DNA from: Candidatus Enterococcus wittei
Lineage (GTDB): Bacteria > Bacillota > Bacilli > Lactobacillales > Enterococcaceae
Assembly: GCF_002140175.1 (NCBI RefSeq)
Contig: NZ_NGMO01000001.1
Coordinates: 720,504 to 778,196 of the forward strand
Reading direction: 5' to 3'
Length of the DNA stretch: 57,693 nt
Positions 18,721-27,855 of this stretch are shown here, one piece after another (positions within the stretch are counted from its first letter, which is position 1; each line of letters opens with the position of its first letter). The position numbers were made by a program, and so were the translations under genes. The notes under the pieces are model-generated. The model was not told where the DNA came from. It did no database searches and was given only the letters and a program-made list of their open reading frames with translations.

Positions 18721-19686
18721 TTATTCTGCAAATTTCAAGGCTAAAGAAGCAGCACCGATCACGCCAGCCTCATTCCCTAATTCTGCTAATTTGATTTTTG
18801 TTGATTCTCTTACTTGTGGGAATGTAAATTCTCTAAAGTATTTTTCTACACGACTGCGTAAAAACTCACCAGCTGCAGAAACGCCGCCACCTAAAACAAT
18901 ACTTGATGGATTCAATGTATTTCCTAGATTCCCACATGCTAAACCTAAGTAGAAACATACACGATCTACTACTCGTAGACCAAAAACATCGCCTGCTTCT
19001 GCCATTTCAAAGATGTCTTTACTTGTCACTTCTTCTCCATTATCAAGCATTGCTTTTAATTTTGAATCCCCAGCGTATTCTTCTGCCAGTGCACGAGCCA
19101 CACGAACTACTCCGGTCGCACTAGATACTGTTTCTAAGCAGCCGCGTTTCCCACACGTACATTCAAATCCATTTGGATCAACTGTGATATGCCCGATTTC
19201 ACCAGCTGCTCCGTTCACACCGTGTAGTAAGTTTCCACCAGCAACGATTCCACCACCGACACCTGTTCCAAGTGTTACAAAAACAACATCAGGGTCATTT
19301 TCGCCAGCACCTTTCCAGCGTTCGCCTAAGGCTGCCACATTCGCATCATTATCAATGGCAAATTTGATACCAGTGCCTTCTTCAATCAATTTTTTGACAA
19401 ATTGGAGTTCAATCCAATTTAAATTATAAGCACCGATTACTGTACCAGCTTCACTATCGACGCTACCTGGTGTACCCATGCCGATACCAATAAAATCTTC
19501 TGCTTTCATATTGTATAAATTCAACCGATGATTGATAGATTCAATGATTTCAGGAATGATATGTTTTCCATCATCCAAAATATTGGTATCGATACTCCAT
19601 TTTTGTTGAATCTCTCCTTCCGGTGTCAAAATTGCAAATTTTGCAGTTGTTCCACCTAAATCAATCCCAATAATTTTTTTGTCCAT
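18721..19686 (-). CDS. glk: ROK-family glucokinase
   Basis: 321 aa. ATP-binding DLGGTTAKFAIL lies at the N-terminus, EIGHITVD is the substrate-binding EIGH segment, and the zinc motif CTCGKRGCLE is intact. It phosphorylates glucose in the cytoplasm. The ATG at 19686 overlaps the yqgQ stop (TAATG). AGGAAA lies 9 nt before it, and an upstream in-frame frame extension has no suitable site. Gene order rhomboid-yqgQ-glk-rhodanese is conserved in Bacilli. Confidence 0.96.
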   Translation of the reverse strand: MDKKIIGIDLGGTTAKFAILTPEGEIQQKWSIDTNILDDGKHIIPEIIESINHRLNLYNMKAEDFIGIGMGTPGSVDSEAGTVIGAYNLNWIELQFVKKLIEEGTGIKFAIDNDANVAALGERWKGAGENDPDVVFVTLGTGVGGGIVAGGNLLHGVNGAAGEIGHITVDPNGFECTCGKRGCLETVSSATGVVRVARALAEEYAGDSKLKAMLDNGEEVTSKDIFEMAEAGDVFGLRVVDRVCFYLGLACGNLGNTLNPSSIVLGGGVSAAGEFLRSRVEKYFREFTFPQVRESTKIKLAELGNEAGVIGAASLALKFAE

Positions 19687-19898
19687 TACCATTTTCCTTT
19701 CTTTCGGCTTTCTTCTACTCGGTGCTCTCTTTTTAAGATGCGCCATGCGGTCATGTATGTATCATGATCTATCAAATGACTTTCGTAAAGCTGACGTAAC
19801 TCGATCGTCATCAATTCGATGTCATAAATGCGTGCACCTACATAGATAAAGATACCAAATTTTTTGAACAGCTGTTGTACATCATACAAGCTCTCCAT
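19686..19898 (-). CDS. yqgQ: YqgQ family small protein
   Basis: 70 aa, cytoplasmic and mostly helical (MESLYDVQQLFKKFGIFIYV), matching the DUF910/YqgQ family found between rhomboid and glucokinase genes in Firmicutes. It overlaps the glucokinase start. The function is unknown. Confidence 0.9.
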   Translation of the reverse strand: MESLYDVQQLFKKFGIFIYVGARIYDIELMTIELRQLYESHLIDHDTYMTAWRILKREHRVEESRKKGKW

Positions 19899-19918
19899 CT
19901 CAAAGCACTTCCTTCACA

Positions 19919-20623
19919 TTATACAAGTAAACCGTAATTTTTTAAACCCAATAAAACACATATTATCAAAAGAAAAACAAAAATGATGACGGATAAGATC
20001 CGTTGATGAATCGAATAATCGTTGAACCTCTTTGGTAACCCAACAATATTTCCAATCAAAAAGCCACCAATGATCCCACCGACATGGCCCCATATGTCAA
20101 CAGAAGGATCCATCAAACTAAAAAAGAATGACAGCGCAATAAATGTCACATAACGCCGGACTGTCTGAGTCACCAAATAATCATTTTTATAGTGAAAGCC
20201 CAAAATGAAAAGTGCACCGAAAAGACCAAAAAGTGAAGTGCTAGCTCCTCCTGAGAGAACACCTGCATCATTAAATGCAAAACTGACAAGATTTCCCATA
20301 ACACCACTTAGCAGATAAATAAAGAAGAAACGAGTATGTCCATAGAGTGTTTCGATTTGTTCTCCCATAAAATATAAAATCAAGGAATTCATGATAAAAT
20401 GCACTAAGCCGAAATGGATAAATATCGGAGTGATCAGACGCCACCATTCATTATATATAACAATAAAGGGTCCATACATCCCCATATGCTTAGGGATATC
20501 CAAAAAAGGAAATAGTTCGATTCCGATAAAAACGATGGTTTGAATCCCCAAAAAAAGATAAGTCAAAAGCGGCCTTCTAAGCCATGCTTTTAATTTTATT
20601 TGTTGTTGATACGTCAAATTCAT
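19919..20623 (-). CDS. gluP: Rhomboid family intramembrane serine protease
   Basis: 234 aa with six to seven hydrophobic segments. The catalytic serine lies in GGASTSLFGLFGA (S of GAST) and the histidine in DIWGHVGGIIGGF. The N-terminal cytoplasmic part is short and it lacks the TPR extension of Bacillus GluP. It begins the yqgQ-glk operon. Its upstream region is the right end of an IS607-type remnant, so its promoter may lie inside that remnant or in the short 20624-20640 stretch. Confidence 0.92.
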   Translation of the reverse strand: MNLTYQQQIKLKAWLRRPLLTYLFLGIQTIVFIGIELFPFLDIPKHMGMYGPFIVIYNEWWRLITPIFIHFGLVHFIMNSLILYFMGEQIETLYGHTRFFFIYLLSGVMGNLVSFAFNDAGVLSGGASTSLFGLFGALFILGFHYKNDYLVTQTVRRYVTFIALSFFFSLMDPSVDIWGHVGGIIGGFLIGNIVGLPKRFNDYSIHQRILSVIIFVFLLIICVLLGLKNYGLLV

Positions 20624-20639
20624 ATAAAACCGTTGCCAA

Positions 20640-20820
20640 AAATCTATAAATATTTCTAACCAACTATAAAAGTTGTCAGATTTATGTTTATTTCCTGTTT
20701 CTACATGTCCGATTTTGCCACTTGCTCGCTACTCTCGTTTGCTTTAACACTCCGCAGGCGTTAATTCGGATACAACGAATCCTACATATCTACGTTTCTG
20801 TTTCAGTAGAAGCTCGTAGA
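20640..20820 (-). ncRNA. Putative TnpB guide (omega) RNA region and element right end
   Basis: The 180 bases after the TnpB stop hold no ORF but contain GTAGGATTCGTTGTATCCG, ATTAACGCCTGCGGAGTG and a purine-rich tail on the minus strand, resembling the conserved GCCTGCGGAG-type 3' ends of TnpB elements where the omega RNA is encoded. The exact 3' end and guide are not defined. Confidence 0.45.
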
Positions 20821-21729
20821 TTAAGCAATATAACTCGCTAAATTTAGACTTGCATTATAATCTCTATCCGCTGTATATCCGCATTCTTCACAATGATAGG
20901 TGCGATCAGACAATTTCAAATCTACTTTCTTATATCCACATTCGTGGCATAGTTTTGAGCTTGGATAGAACTTATCTGCTTCTACTAATTCAATGCCATA
21001 GTCTTCACATTTATACTGTAGTTGGCGTTTGAACTCATAGAATTTTTGTTGTGCGACTGATTTAGCTAAATGCTTATTTTTCATCATTCCCTTTACATTC
21101 AATGTTTCGACAACGATTTTCGATGGTTTGGTTTTCACTATCTCCGTTGTTGTTTGATGGATGTGGTTCTGACGAATATTTCCAAGTTTTCGATGGGTAT
21201 GCCGAATTTCTTTTTCTAATTTATAGATGTTACATGTTTTGACAAATCGAGTTCCCTCCTTGTTCATCTCGTATTTTCGAGAGACTTTACGCTGTAACCG
21301 ACGTAATCGTTTCTCAATCTTTCTTACTTTGCCTGTTTTGTTAATATTTTTGTAGACTTTACCATTAGATACAATCGCTAAGTCTTTGATACCAAGGTCA
21401 ATCCCCAGTATTTCTCCTGTTAAGTTCTGTGTTGGTTGCACTTCATCAATACCAACTGAAATATACCAATACTTCCCATCAAAACTAATTCATGGATTAG
21501 AATACTTTGTATTCATTGGGATTTGTTCACTAGTTTTTACCCAACCGATTTTTTCAAGTAAAACGTGTTCTTCAGAATAATAACGAGTACCACCTTGTGA
21601 AACATGGGCAGATTTCAATTTCCCTTTTTTATCCCAGTTTCTCAAGGTTTGTGGCGTTACGCCTATTTGTTTTCCAAATTCACCTATTGAATACATAGTC
21701 ATAGTTTTCACCTCAATAGGAGTATACAA
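20821..21729 (-). pseudogene. tnpB: IS607-type remnant: TnpA HTH fused to truncated TnpB with in-frame stop
   Basis: 21490-21729 encodes a MerR-like helix-turn-helix (YSIGEFGKQIGVTPQTLRNW, GGTRYYSEEHV), the N-terminus of an IS607 serine recombinase. It then runs directly into TnpB-like sequence (KIGWVKTSEQIP...KYSNP) and a TGA. Beyond the stop, in the same frame, comes FDGKYWYISVG and the rest of TnpB: RuvC-I GIDLGIKD, RuvC-II VVETLNVKG, zinc ribbon CHECG...CEECG and RuvC-III DRDYNAS. The nuclease core looks intact, but the TnpB N-terminus and the recombinase catalytic domain are gone. Transposition on its own is unlikely. Confidence 0.85.
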
Positions 21730-21802
21730 AAAATCGCTAATATAGCCTATATTTTTATAGATATTTATATATTTGTTTTAACTATTGTTACCCTCCTTGT
21801 TT

Positions 21803-22345
21803 TTAGTCAATCCATAATTGTTGGATTTTTTGATCAAAGCTTTCTGGCTCCCATTCGCTATTAAGTAATTCACGAAAAACAAGACTACACGTAGCATTCG
21901 AATAACGTTTCAAGTAACGGTCATAATACCCACCGCCAAAACCGATCCGATATCCTTCTGGATGATAAACGAGTCCTGGAACAATGAGCAAATCAATTTC
22001 TTCTGGTAGAAATCGCTGATTAGACACCGGTTCAAGTACACCAAAACTTGAACGTTTGAACATAGTATCTTTTGTCCATTCATAAAAAGTCATTTGTCGT
22101 TTTGGTAATGTCTTTGGGACAATAATGATTTTCCCCTCCACCCTTGCCTGTTCAATGATGGGCTGAGTAGCTACTTCAAATTCACTGGAGATCGTTATTC
22201 CAATGACTTTTGCTTGCTTCCACGAATCACTTGCGTATAGTTGTGAATAGATCCTTTGCTCTTTTTGCTTTTTACTTCCGCTAGCAGCAATTTTTTTAAG
22301 TCTTTCGATACCCGAACGACGTAGTTCTTCCTTTCGTTGTTCCAA
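21803..22345 (-). CDS. fau: 5-formyltetrahydrofolate cyclo-ligase
   Basis: 180 aa. It converts 5-formyl-THF to 5,10-methenyl-THF using ATP. The N-terminus (MEQRKEELRRSG) is the usual basic start, and the signatures FEVATQPII, DLLIVPGLVYHPEGYRIGFGGGYYDRYL are intact. It was once probably the gene upstream of rhomboid in the conserved Bacilli order. The IS607 remnant now separates them. Confidence 0.93.
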   Translation of the reverse strand: MEQRKEELRRSGIERLKKIAASGSKKQKEQRIYSQLYASDSWKQAKVIGITISSEFEVATQPIIEQARVEGKIIIVPKTLPKRQMTFYEWTKDTMFKRSSFGVLEPVSNQRFLPEEIDLLIVPGLVYHPEGYRIGFGGGYYDRYLKRYSNATCSLVFRELLNSEWEPESFDQKIQQLWID

Positions 22346-22437
22346 ATGATCACCTTCCTATCCTACGTTAAAATGGTAGCGGAAAACAGACAAAATAGCA
22401 ATTGAACTTTCCACTAAATTTCCGTTCAGATAAAGCA

Positions 22438-22482
22438 AAAAGACAGATGAAGTTTTTTCCCATGCACCTCAATCTGTCTTTT
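22438..22482 (-). terminator. Terminator downstream of the siderophore importer genes
   Basis: An 11-bp perfect stem (AAAAGACAGAT at 22438-22448 with ATCTGTCTTTT at 22472-22482), about 280 bp beyond the last fecCD gene and followed by T-rich sequence on the minus strand. Confidence 0.6.
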
Positions 22483-22564
22483 CTATTGATAAATCCATAA
22501 AATAAATACACGATCCATCGCTCAACCAACTCTGATTCTTCCTACTATTATTCAAGATTGGCGA

Positions 22565-22711
22565 TTAATGGCTAACACCTCTTTTGGCTAAGTGTTCTTC
22601 TCTAGCTGATTCATCCTTCGAACGTGTGTAACTTAGTTTTATTTTTTCAATTTTTATTCTTAGTATTTTATTCTCAATCTTTTGAACCAGTACATCTATT
22701 AAAAGCGACAC
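22565..22711 (-). other. Possible short ORF or gene remnant
   Basis: A frame open for about 66 codons on the minus strand ends at 22565. It has no ATG, only a GTG at 22711 without a good ribosome binding site. The putative 48 aa are lysine-rich and end EEHLAKRGVSH. It may be the tail of a decayed gene between the importer and its terminator. The rest of 22483-22763 shows nothing. Confidence 0.2.
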
Positions 22712-22763
22712 ATCGAGATCACCAAGAATTTTTTTACGCTTTATGATTGTAGCAAAGGTAAAC

Positions 22764-23768
22764 TCATTGAGTGAGCTGCTTCTTTTGCATGCGAAAGAGC
22801 AAGTAAAGAAAATAGGGTGCCCCCATCATTGCAATCAAGATACCTGTAGGGATTTCACCATTTGGCAAAATCAGACGAGCAATAATATCTGCGACATTCA
22901 CAAATAGTCCGCCAAAAAGCCCACTTAAAACAAATGTCCACGGTGTTTCTTTTCGTAAGAGGATTTTTGCTGCATGAGGCGCAAGAAGACCAACAAAAGA
23001 TAAACTTCCTGCCACAGCAACACTTCCACAAGCTAATCCGACAGCGCATAATAATAGGATGGACTGACTTTTCGAAACATTTAGCCCCAGACTTTGAGCC
23101 CTTTCAGCACCGAAAGATAAAATTTCGATCCTGCGGCTATAGAAGAATGCAACAGGCAATAAAACGAAGGCCCATGGTAGAAAAGCCCAAACGTAAGGCC
23201 AACTCGCTCCCCAAATCGATCCAGCCAGCCAAGAATTGACAAATCCATAGTTTTCCTTAGAAATCCTTATCGTGACTAACAGCATCAAAGCAGAAAATCC
23301 AGCATTGACAGCAATACCTGAGAGAAGTAATCGGTTTAGCGCTAACCGCCCAATACGGCTATAAGCGATAAAGTAAACTAAAAATGCTGCCACTGTTCCT
23401 CCTATAAATGCTAATATTAATAAAAGAAAAGGCAAAGTATGGTTCGAAAAGAAACCTAGATAAAGCATCACGAAAAAACCAGCTCCAGAGTTGATTCCTA
23501 AAATACTTGAATCGGCTAATTCATTTCGAGTCACGCCTTGCAGTAAATAACCTGCTGCTCCTAAACAGGCCCCTGCTAATAAACTGATGATTAGACGTGG
23601 CAAGCGAAATTCAGTAATAACAAGTTGTTGTGCTGGACTTCCTTGTCCTAAGAATACATCCATCACTTGATCTGCATAAATCAATGGTGTACCGATCATT
23701 AGACTAGCCAGACCACTAAGCGCCCAAAGAGCGAGCAAACTAGCAGCTATCCAGTATCCTTTTTTCAT
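22764..23768 (-). CDS. FecCD-type iron-siderophore ABC permease, subunit 2
   Basis: 334 aa, about nine to ten transmembrane helices. FecCD landmarks include LPRLIISLLAGACLGAAGYLLQG, NELADSSILGINSGAGFFVM and GSLSFVGLLAPHAAKILLR, the EAA-like contact with the ATPase. The start overlaps the upstream permease stop (ATGA). With its partner it forms the membrane channel of a ferric siderophore importer. Confidence 0.92.
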   Translation of the reverse strand: MKKGYWIAASLLALWALSGLASLMIGTPLIYADQVMDVFLGQGSPAQQLVITEFRLPRLIISLLAGACLGAAGYLLQGVTRNELADSSILGINSGAGFFVMLYLGFFSNHTLPFLLLILAFIGGTVAAFLVYFIAYSRIGRLALNRLLLSGIAVNAGFSALMLLVTIRISKENYGFVNSWLAGSIWGASWPYVWAFLPWAFVLLPVAFFYSRRIEILSFGAERAQSLGLNVSKSQSILLLCAVGLACGSVAVAGSLSFVGLLAPHAAKILLRKETPWTFVLSGLFGGLFVNVADIIARLILPNGEIPTGILIAMMGAPYFLYLLFRMQKKQLTQ

Positions 23769-24754
23769 AGACGTTCTCTCCTTATTTGAACCAGTAAAAA
23801 TGGCACACCGATCAATGAAATGACCAAGCCAAATGGGGTTTCAAATGGTGGATGGATCATCCGTGCCACAAAATCTGCAAGCATGACTAAGATCCCACCA
23901 GCAAAAAAAGAAGCAGGTAACACAAAGCGATAGTCCGTTCCCATAAACCCACGAACGATAGGAGGAACCATTAAGCCAATAAAAGAAACGGGGCCAACTA
24001 ACGAGACAGCAATCGCTGCTAAAATAGACACTAATAGAAATACTAAGAACCGTGTTCTGGTCGGATGACCTCCAAGGGCAATCGCATGGGATTCACTTAA
24101 ATGAATCAGTGAGATCGACTTTCCTAATAAAAAAGCACCGGTAGCTGCAAGAACATAGATAGGGAATAGTACCTTCAATTGATGCCAAGTAATATTTGCT
24201 GCTCCACCAACAAACCAAAAAGTCAGATCTTGTTGCAAATTAAAAAGTTGAGTCAATGCTTGACTGATCGCTGTAAAAAAGGAACTGATTGCTACCCCGG
24301 CTAAAATCATCTGCATCGGGTTCAAGCCAACTTTTGAAAAACTGAAAAATCCTAATACAATCAACGTAACCACTAGCGAGCCAATCAAAGAGACAAGAAA
24401 AACCGCAAAAGAAGAAACCTTTGGCCAAAAAGCAAAACTAAGAGCCATGGCTAATGATGCGCCTGCATTGATCCCCAGCAAACCCGAATCTGCTAGATTA
24501 TTCCGTGTGACTCCTTGCATCAACGCCCCACTCAAAGCAAAACAACTCCCTACGAGAAATGCACCTAAGACTCGTGGCAAACGAATGTTTCGAATAATTT
24601 GTTGTGATTGATTCGCAGGATCAAATTGAATGAATGCTTGCCATAGCTCATGCTTACCTATTTCAGACACCCCATTGGATAAAGAAAAAGTAAAAACGAG
24701 GAGCGCAAGTAAAAGTAATAAGCTAAGTTTTTGATATTTTTTATTTGTCTTCAT
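23765..24754 (-). CDS. FecCD-type iron-siderophore ABC permease, subunit 1
   Basis: 329 aa, polytopic and clearly paralogous to the next gene. It shares LPRVLGAFLVGSCFALSGALMQG, NLADSGLLGINAGASLA and VGPVSFIGLMVPPIVR. It is coupled by 4-bp overlaps to the ATPase gene upstream and the second permease downstream. Confidence 0.92.
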   Translation of the reverse strand: MKTNKKYQKLSLLLLLALLVFTFSLSNGVSEIGKHELWQAFIQFDPANQSQQIIRNIRLPRVLGAFLVGSCFALSGALMQGVTRNNLADSGLLGINAGASLAMALSFAFWPKVSSFAVFLVSLIGSLVVTLIVLGFFSFSKVGLNPMQMILAGVAISSFFTAISQALTQLFNLQQDLTFWFVGGAANITWHQLKVLFPIYVLAATGAFLLGKSISLIHLSESHAIALGGHPTRTRFLVFLLVSILAAIAVSLVGPVSFIGLMVPPIVRGFMGTDYRFVLPASFFAGGILVMLADFVARMIHPPFETPFGLVISLIGVPFLLVQIRRERL

Positions 24755-25554
24755 TTAGTGCCCTCCTGATTTCGAATAAGATCGTAAGTTAACAGGACAG
24801 GCTTATTAGTTTCAGGCAAATCTATAATTTGTGCATCAATCTCAAAAATTTCTTGCATCCAAGATTTCGTTATGACTTCTTTCGGGGTTCCTTCGACCAC
24901 TAACTCCCCTTGCTTCATACCAATCAAATAATCAGAAAAACGCGAAGCATGATTGAGGTCATGGATTGACATCAAAATCGTGGTCCGTTTGACACGATTG
25001 ATTTCTTTTAATAATTCAAGTATCTCTAATTGATGGGCAGGATCTAAAAAAGTAGTTGGTTCATCAAGAATCAATATATCAGCTTCTTGTGCCAATGCCA
25101 TAGCGATCCAAACTCGTTGCGCTTGTCCACCAGATAAGCTAGCCACATCTCTTGAACGTAAAGGAACTAAGTTTGTTGCTTCTAAAGCCCATTCAATGGC
25201 TTGAAGATCTTTTTCATCCATCGCACTAAAAAGTTTCTGATAAGGATATCTACCATAGGAAACGACTTCTTCGACTGACATTCCTGAAGGAGAATCACTT
25301 GTCTGAGCGAGTAAAGCTAATTTACGCGCCAATTCTTTTGAATGATAAGTCGTGACCTCTCGTTCATTGACAATGATCTTTCCATTAGTTATAGGCAAGA
25401 TTCGGGCAAAACTTTTTAATAACGTCGATTTCCCGCTTCCATTTGGTCCAATCAAACTAGTGATTTTTCCTTCGGGGATATCGACAGACAAATGTTCTAT
25501 GATTTTTTTATTGGGGTAACCAGCAGTTATTTCAATAGCTTTTAATCGTGACAT
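24751..25554 (-). CDS. Iron-siderophore ABC transporter ATPase (FecE/FhuC type)
   Basis: 267 aa. Walker A GPNGSGKST, signature LSGGQAQRVWIA, Walker B ADILILDEPTTFLD and switch His in MSIHDLNHA are all present. The ATG at 25554 follows GGGGGGAAG. A longer frame starting at 25587 would run through the Fur box and is rejected. First gene of the three-gene importer operon, divergent from the binding-protein gene. Confidence 0.95.
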   Translation of the reverse strand: MSRLKAIEITAGYPNKKIIEHLSVDIPEGKITSLIGPNGSGKSTLLKSFARILPITNGKIIVNEREVTTYHSKELARKLALLAQTSDSPSGMSVEEVVSYGRYPYQKLFSAMDEKDLQAIEWALEATNLVPLRSRDVASLSGGQAQRVWIAMALAQEADILILDEPTTFLDPAHQLEILELLKEINRVKRTTILMSIHDLNHASRFSDYLIGMKQGELVVEGTPKEVITKSWMQEIFEIDAQIIDLPETNKPVLLTYDLIRNQEGTK

Positions 25555-25569
25555 GTCTTCCCCCCTTTT

Positions 25570-25615
25570 GATGAAAATCATTCTCAATTATGAAGCTACT
25601 TCACAAATTCGTCAA
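25570..25615 (-). promoter_or_regulatory. Promoter and Fur box of the importer operon
   Basis: On the minus strand TTGACG (25610-25615), a 17-bp spacer and CATAAT (25587-25592). Immediately downstream GATGAAAATCATTCTCAAT (25570-25588, plus-strand sequence) matches a Fur-type inverted repeat, so repression under iron-replete conditions is expected. Confidence 0.75.
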
Positions 25616-25649
25616 GCATAAGTTTAGGTTATTCTAAGGTAAAAAACGG

Positions 25650-25702
25650 TTGACACCGCTTCTAAAATCAGGAATAATAGCAATTGAGAAAGATTCTCAA
25701 TT
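25650..25702 (+). promoter_or_regulatory. Promoter and Fur box of the siderophore-binding lipoprotein gene
   Basis: TTGACA (25650-25655), 17-bp spacer and AATAAT (25673-25678), followed by the palindrome AATTGAGAAAGATTCTCAAT from 25682, which covers the expected transcription start. It mirrors the box on the divergent side. Confidence 0.8.
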
Positions 25703-25719
25703 ACGTTTGGAGGCATGAA

Positions 25720-26679
25720 ATGAAACGAAAAAATAAATTCTTCACAATCACAAGCACTTTATTGGCTATTGGTGTATTCGCTGCATGTTCGCCAGCTTCT
25801 AAGCAAACAGATAATACAGCTTCTTCCACTACAAATATCGATAACGGGACCCATACTGTAACTGATACTTTAGGTCATTCAGTAAAAGTTCCAAATCAAC
25901 CAAAACGGATCATCGGTAGTTACTTAGAAGACTACCTCATTGCATTAGGCGAAAAACCAGTTGCCCAGTGGACCGTTGGTAGCGGATCAGTTCAGGATTA
26001 TTTACAAGAGGATTTAAAAGAAGTTCCTACGATTTCTTATGATCTTCCTTATGAAAATGTCTTGAGTTTTGAGCCGGATCTTTTATTGGTCTCTTCTTCA
26101 GCCACAGTTGAAGGAGGAAAATATGAACAATACCAAAAAATTGCGCCTACTTATGTAGTTAAGAATGGAACAGATGTGACTTGGGAAGATCAACTCCAAG
26201 ATATTGGTCACGTCTTGAATAAGGAAGACAAAGCCAATGAGATCATCTCGGATTATCAATCACACGCCAAAGAAACAAGAGAAAACCTTGCAAATAAAAT
26301 CGATGGGAAATCTGCGGCTGTCTTGTGGGTCACGAATAACTCTGCTTTTATGGTCAGTCAAAATCGCTCAAGTGGCAGGATCGTTTACGAAGATTTGAAA
26401 TTCGAAGTCCCTGCACTTGTAGAAGAAGTTTCCAAAGAAGCAACTTCCGATTGGTCAGCTATTTCATCTGAAAAATTGGCTGAACTAGATGCTGATTATC
26501 TTATTCTAGTAAATAGCGATGAACAAGCCGCAATGTTTGATGAACCTGCTTGGAAAAACCTAAAAGCTGTCAAAGAAAATCACGTGTTAGAATTTGGTCC
26601 AGACTCTAGCTGGTTATACAACGGACCGATTGCCAGTCGCCAAATGATCGATGATATCAACAAAGAATTAACGAATTAA
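25720..26679 (+). CDS. Iron-siderophore ABC transporter substrate-binding lipoprotein
   Basis: 319 aa. A lipoprotein signal ends at Cys23 in GVFAAC, so the mature protein is anchored to the outer membrane face. A class III periplasmic-binding fold follows (VTDTLGHSVKVPNQPKRI, FEPDLLLV, WSAISSEKLAELDADYLIL), typical of FecB/FhuD proteins. GGAGG lies 6 nt before the ATG at 25720. A TTG frame from 25684 overlaps the Fur box and is rejected. It delivers ferric siderophore to the divergent FecCDE complex. Confidence 0.94.
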   Translation: MKRKNKFFTITSTLLAIGVFAACSPASKQTDNTASSTTNIDNGTHTVTDTLGHSVKVPNQPKRIIGSYLEDYLIALGEKPVAQWTVGSGSVQDYLQEDLKEVPTISYDLPYENVLSFEPDLLLVSSSATVEGGKYEQYQKIAPTYVVKNGTDVTWEDQLQDIGHVLNKEDKANEIISDYQSHAKETRENLANKIDGKSAAVLWVTNNSAFMVSQNRSSGRIVYEDLKFEVPALVEEVSKEATSDWSAISSEKLAELDADYLILVNSDEQAAMFDEPAWKNLKAVKENHVLEFGPDSSWLYNGPIASRQMIDDINKELTN

Positions 26680-26775
26680 CTGGCATACGTTCTCGAACGA
26701 TCCGTATAAAAAAAGATTTCATATGTACAATGATCATCAAAAAAACTGTGACAATAAGCCTAGCTTGAAAGAAAA

Positions 26776-26829
26776 AAGTCGGAGAATGACGAAAACAAAT
26801 CGTTTTCGTCATTCTTCGACTTATTTTTT
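26776..26829 (+). terminator. Strong intrinsic terminator after the lipoprotein gene
   Basis: A 21-bp stem with a single wobble (26776-26796 with 26802-26822), a 5-nt loop and then TTATTTTTTA. Confidence 0.9.
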
Positions 26830-26898
26830 AATGAAAAACATAGTCACAACCTCTACCATATTTATTGTATCAAATACTCTCCTATAATTGAGAGGAAG

Positions 26899-27390
26899 TT
26901 ATTTTTTTTGCCATTTTTGAAAGCGATGTGGATAATGATTTTCTTTGTCCACGATCCCTTCATGTTCTTCTACTAACTCAAACTCACTAAAGTCAATGTC
27001 TCCGATATACGTATCCCCAGTAAATTCCGCATCGATCAACGTCCGCCAAATAATTGCTGTTTCAGGAAGTAACGCTTGAAAGATGCGACTTCCGCCAGAG
27101 ACGTAGATATCTTCATCTACTGTTTTAGCATAAGCTAGTAATTCTTCAATGGAATGCATGACTTCTGCATTTTCTTTTGTTTGAAAGTCCTTTTGTGTAG
27201 TCAAGACGATGATATGACGATAAGGAAGCGACAGATCACCCATTCCTTCATACGTTTTTCTACCCATGACTAAGATCCGATTCATCGTATGCTCTCTGAA
27301 AAAACGCATATCATTTGGTAATCGCCAAGGCAAAAGACCATCCTTACCAATCAGACCATTCTTATCTTGTGCCCACATTGAAATAAACAT
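26899..27390 (-). CDS. folA: Dihydrofolate reductase
   Basis: 163 aa. It reduces dihydrofolate with NADPH. The active-site region GLIGKDGLLPWRLPNDMRFF includes the conserved Asp, MGRKTYEGMG binds cofactor, and YVSGGSRIFQALLP is the second NADPH loop. No thyA precedes it, unlike in many Firmicutes. The E. faecium-like sequence is part of my organism guess. Confidence 0.95.
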   Translation of the reverse strand: MFISMWAQDKNGLIGKDGLLPWRLPNDMRFFREHTMNRILVMGRKTYEGMGDLSLPYRHIIVLTTQKDFQTKENAEVMHSIEELLAYAKTVDEDIYVSGGSRIFQALLPETAIIWRTLIDAEFTGDTYIGDIDFSEFELVEEHEGIVDKENHYPHRFQKWQKK

Positions 27391-27432
27391 CTACTGCCAC
27401 TCCTTCCTCCTACTTACTCCCCTTATATAAAT

Positions 27433-27467
27433 AAAAAAAGCTCGGGACTTCACCCAAACTTTTTTTG
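27433..27467 (-). terminator. Terminator of rpmG
   Basis: An imperfect stem (GCTCGGG with CCCAAAC) extended by A-run and T-run flanks, 10 bp past the rpmG stop. Confidence 0.7.
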
Positions 27468-27476
27468 TTAAAAGAA

Positions 27477-27626
27477 TTATTTTGTTTCACGGTGTAACGT
27501 AACTTTACGTTCGCGTGGGCAATATTTTTGTTTTTCCAAACGATCAGGATTGTTACGTTTGTTTTTGCTTGTTAAGTAATTACGTTCTTTACAAGAAGTA
27601 CATTCTAAAGTAATGTTTACGCGCAT
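27477..27626 (-). CDS. rpmG: 50S ribosomal protein L33
   Basis: 49 aa starting [17 protein letters not shown] and ending KVTLHRETK. It keeps the first CxxC (CTSC), but the second pair is reduced to a single Cys (YCPRERK), so zinc binding is doubtful. Lactobacillales usually carry several L33 paralogues, and this is the CTSC/CPRE version. A short gene, clear RBS (GGGAGGG) 7 nt upstream and a terminator downstream support it. Confidence 0.93.
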   Translation of the reverse strand: MRVNITLECTSCKERNYLTSKNKRNNPDRLEKQKYCPRERKVTLHRETK

Positions 27627-27855
27627 GTTTTTCCCTCCCATTTTAACTAGAATTCTCTAAGAAGACTCTCAGACTTGAATATCTTACCATGATTTTCAAC
27701 AGATTGCTAGCCTTTTTCATGAATTTGTTAAGTAGATCTACTTGACGTGTAAAATGGCAGCATTTTTCGCGAATGAAACAGATTATTTTTCTTTTTCTGA
27801 ACACACGCTTACACTAATAAATATAAATTGTGATTTTTTATAGGAGGAGATAATA

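Noticed and set aside
25684-25719. TTG start for the siderophore-binding protein
   Set aside because: It would place the Fur palindrome inside the coding sequence and spoil the lipoprotein signal. GGAGG precedes the ATG at 25720.
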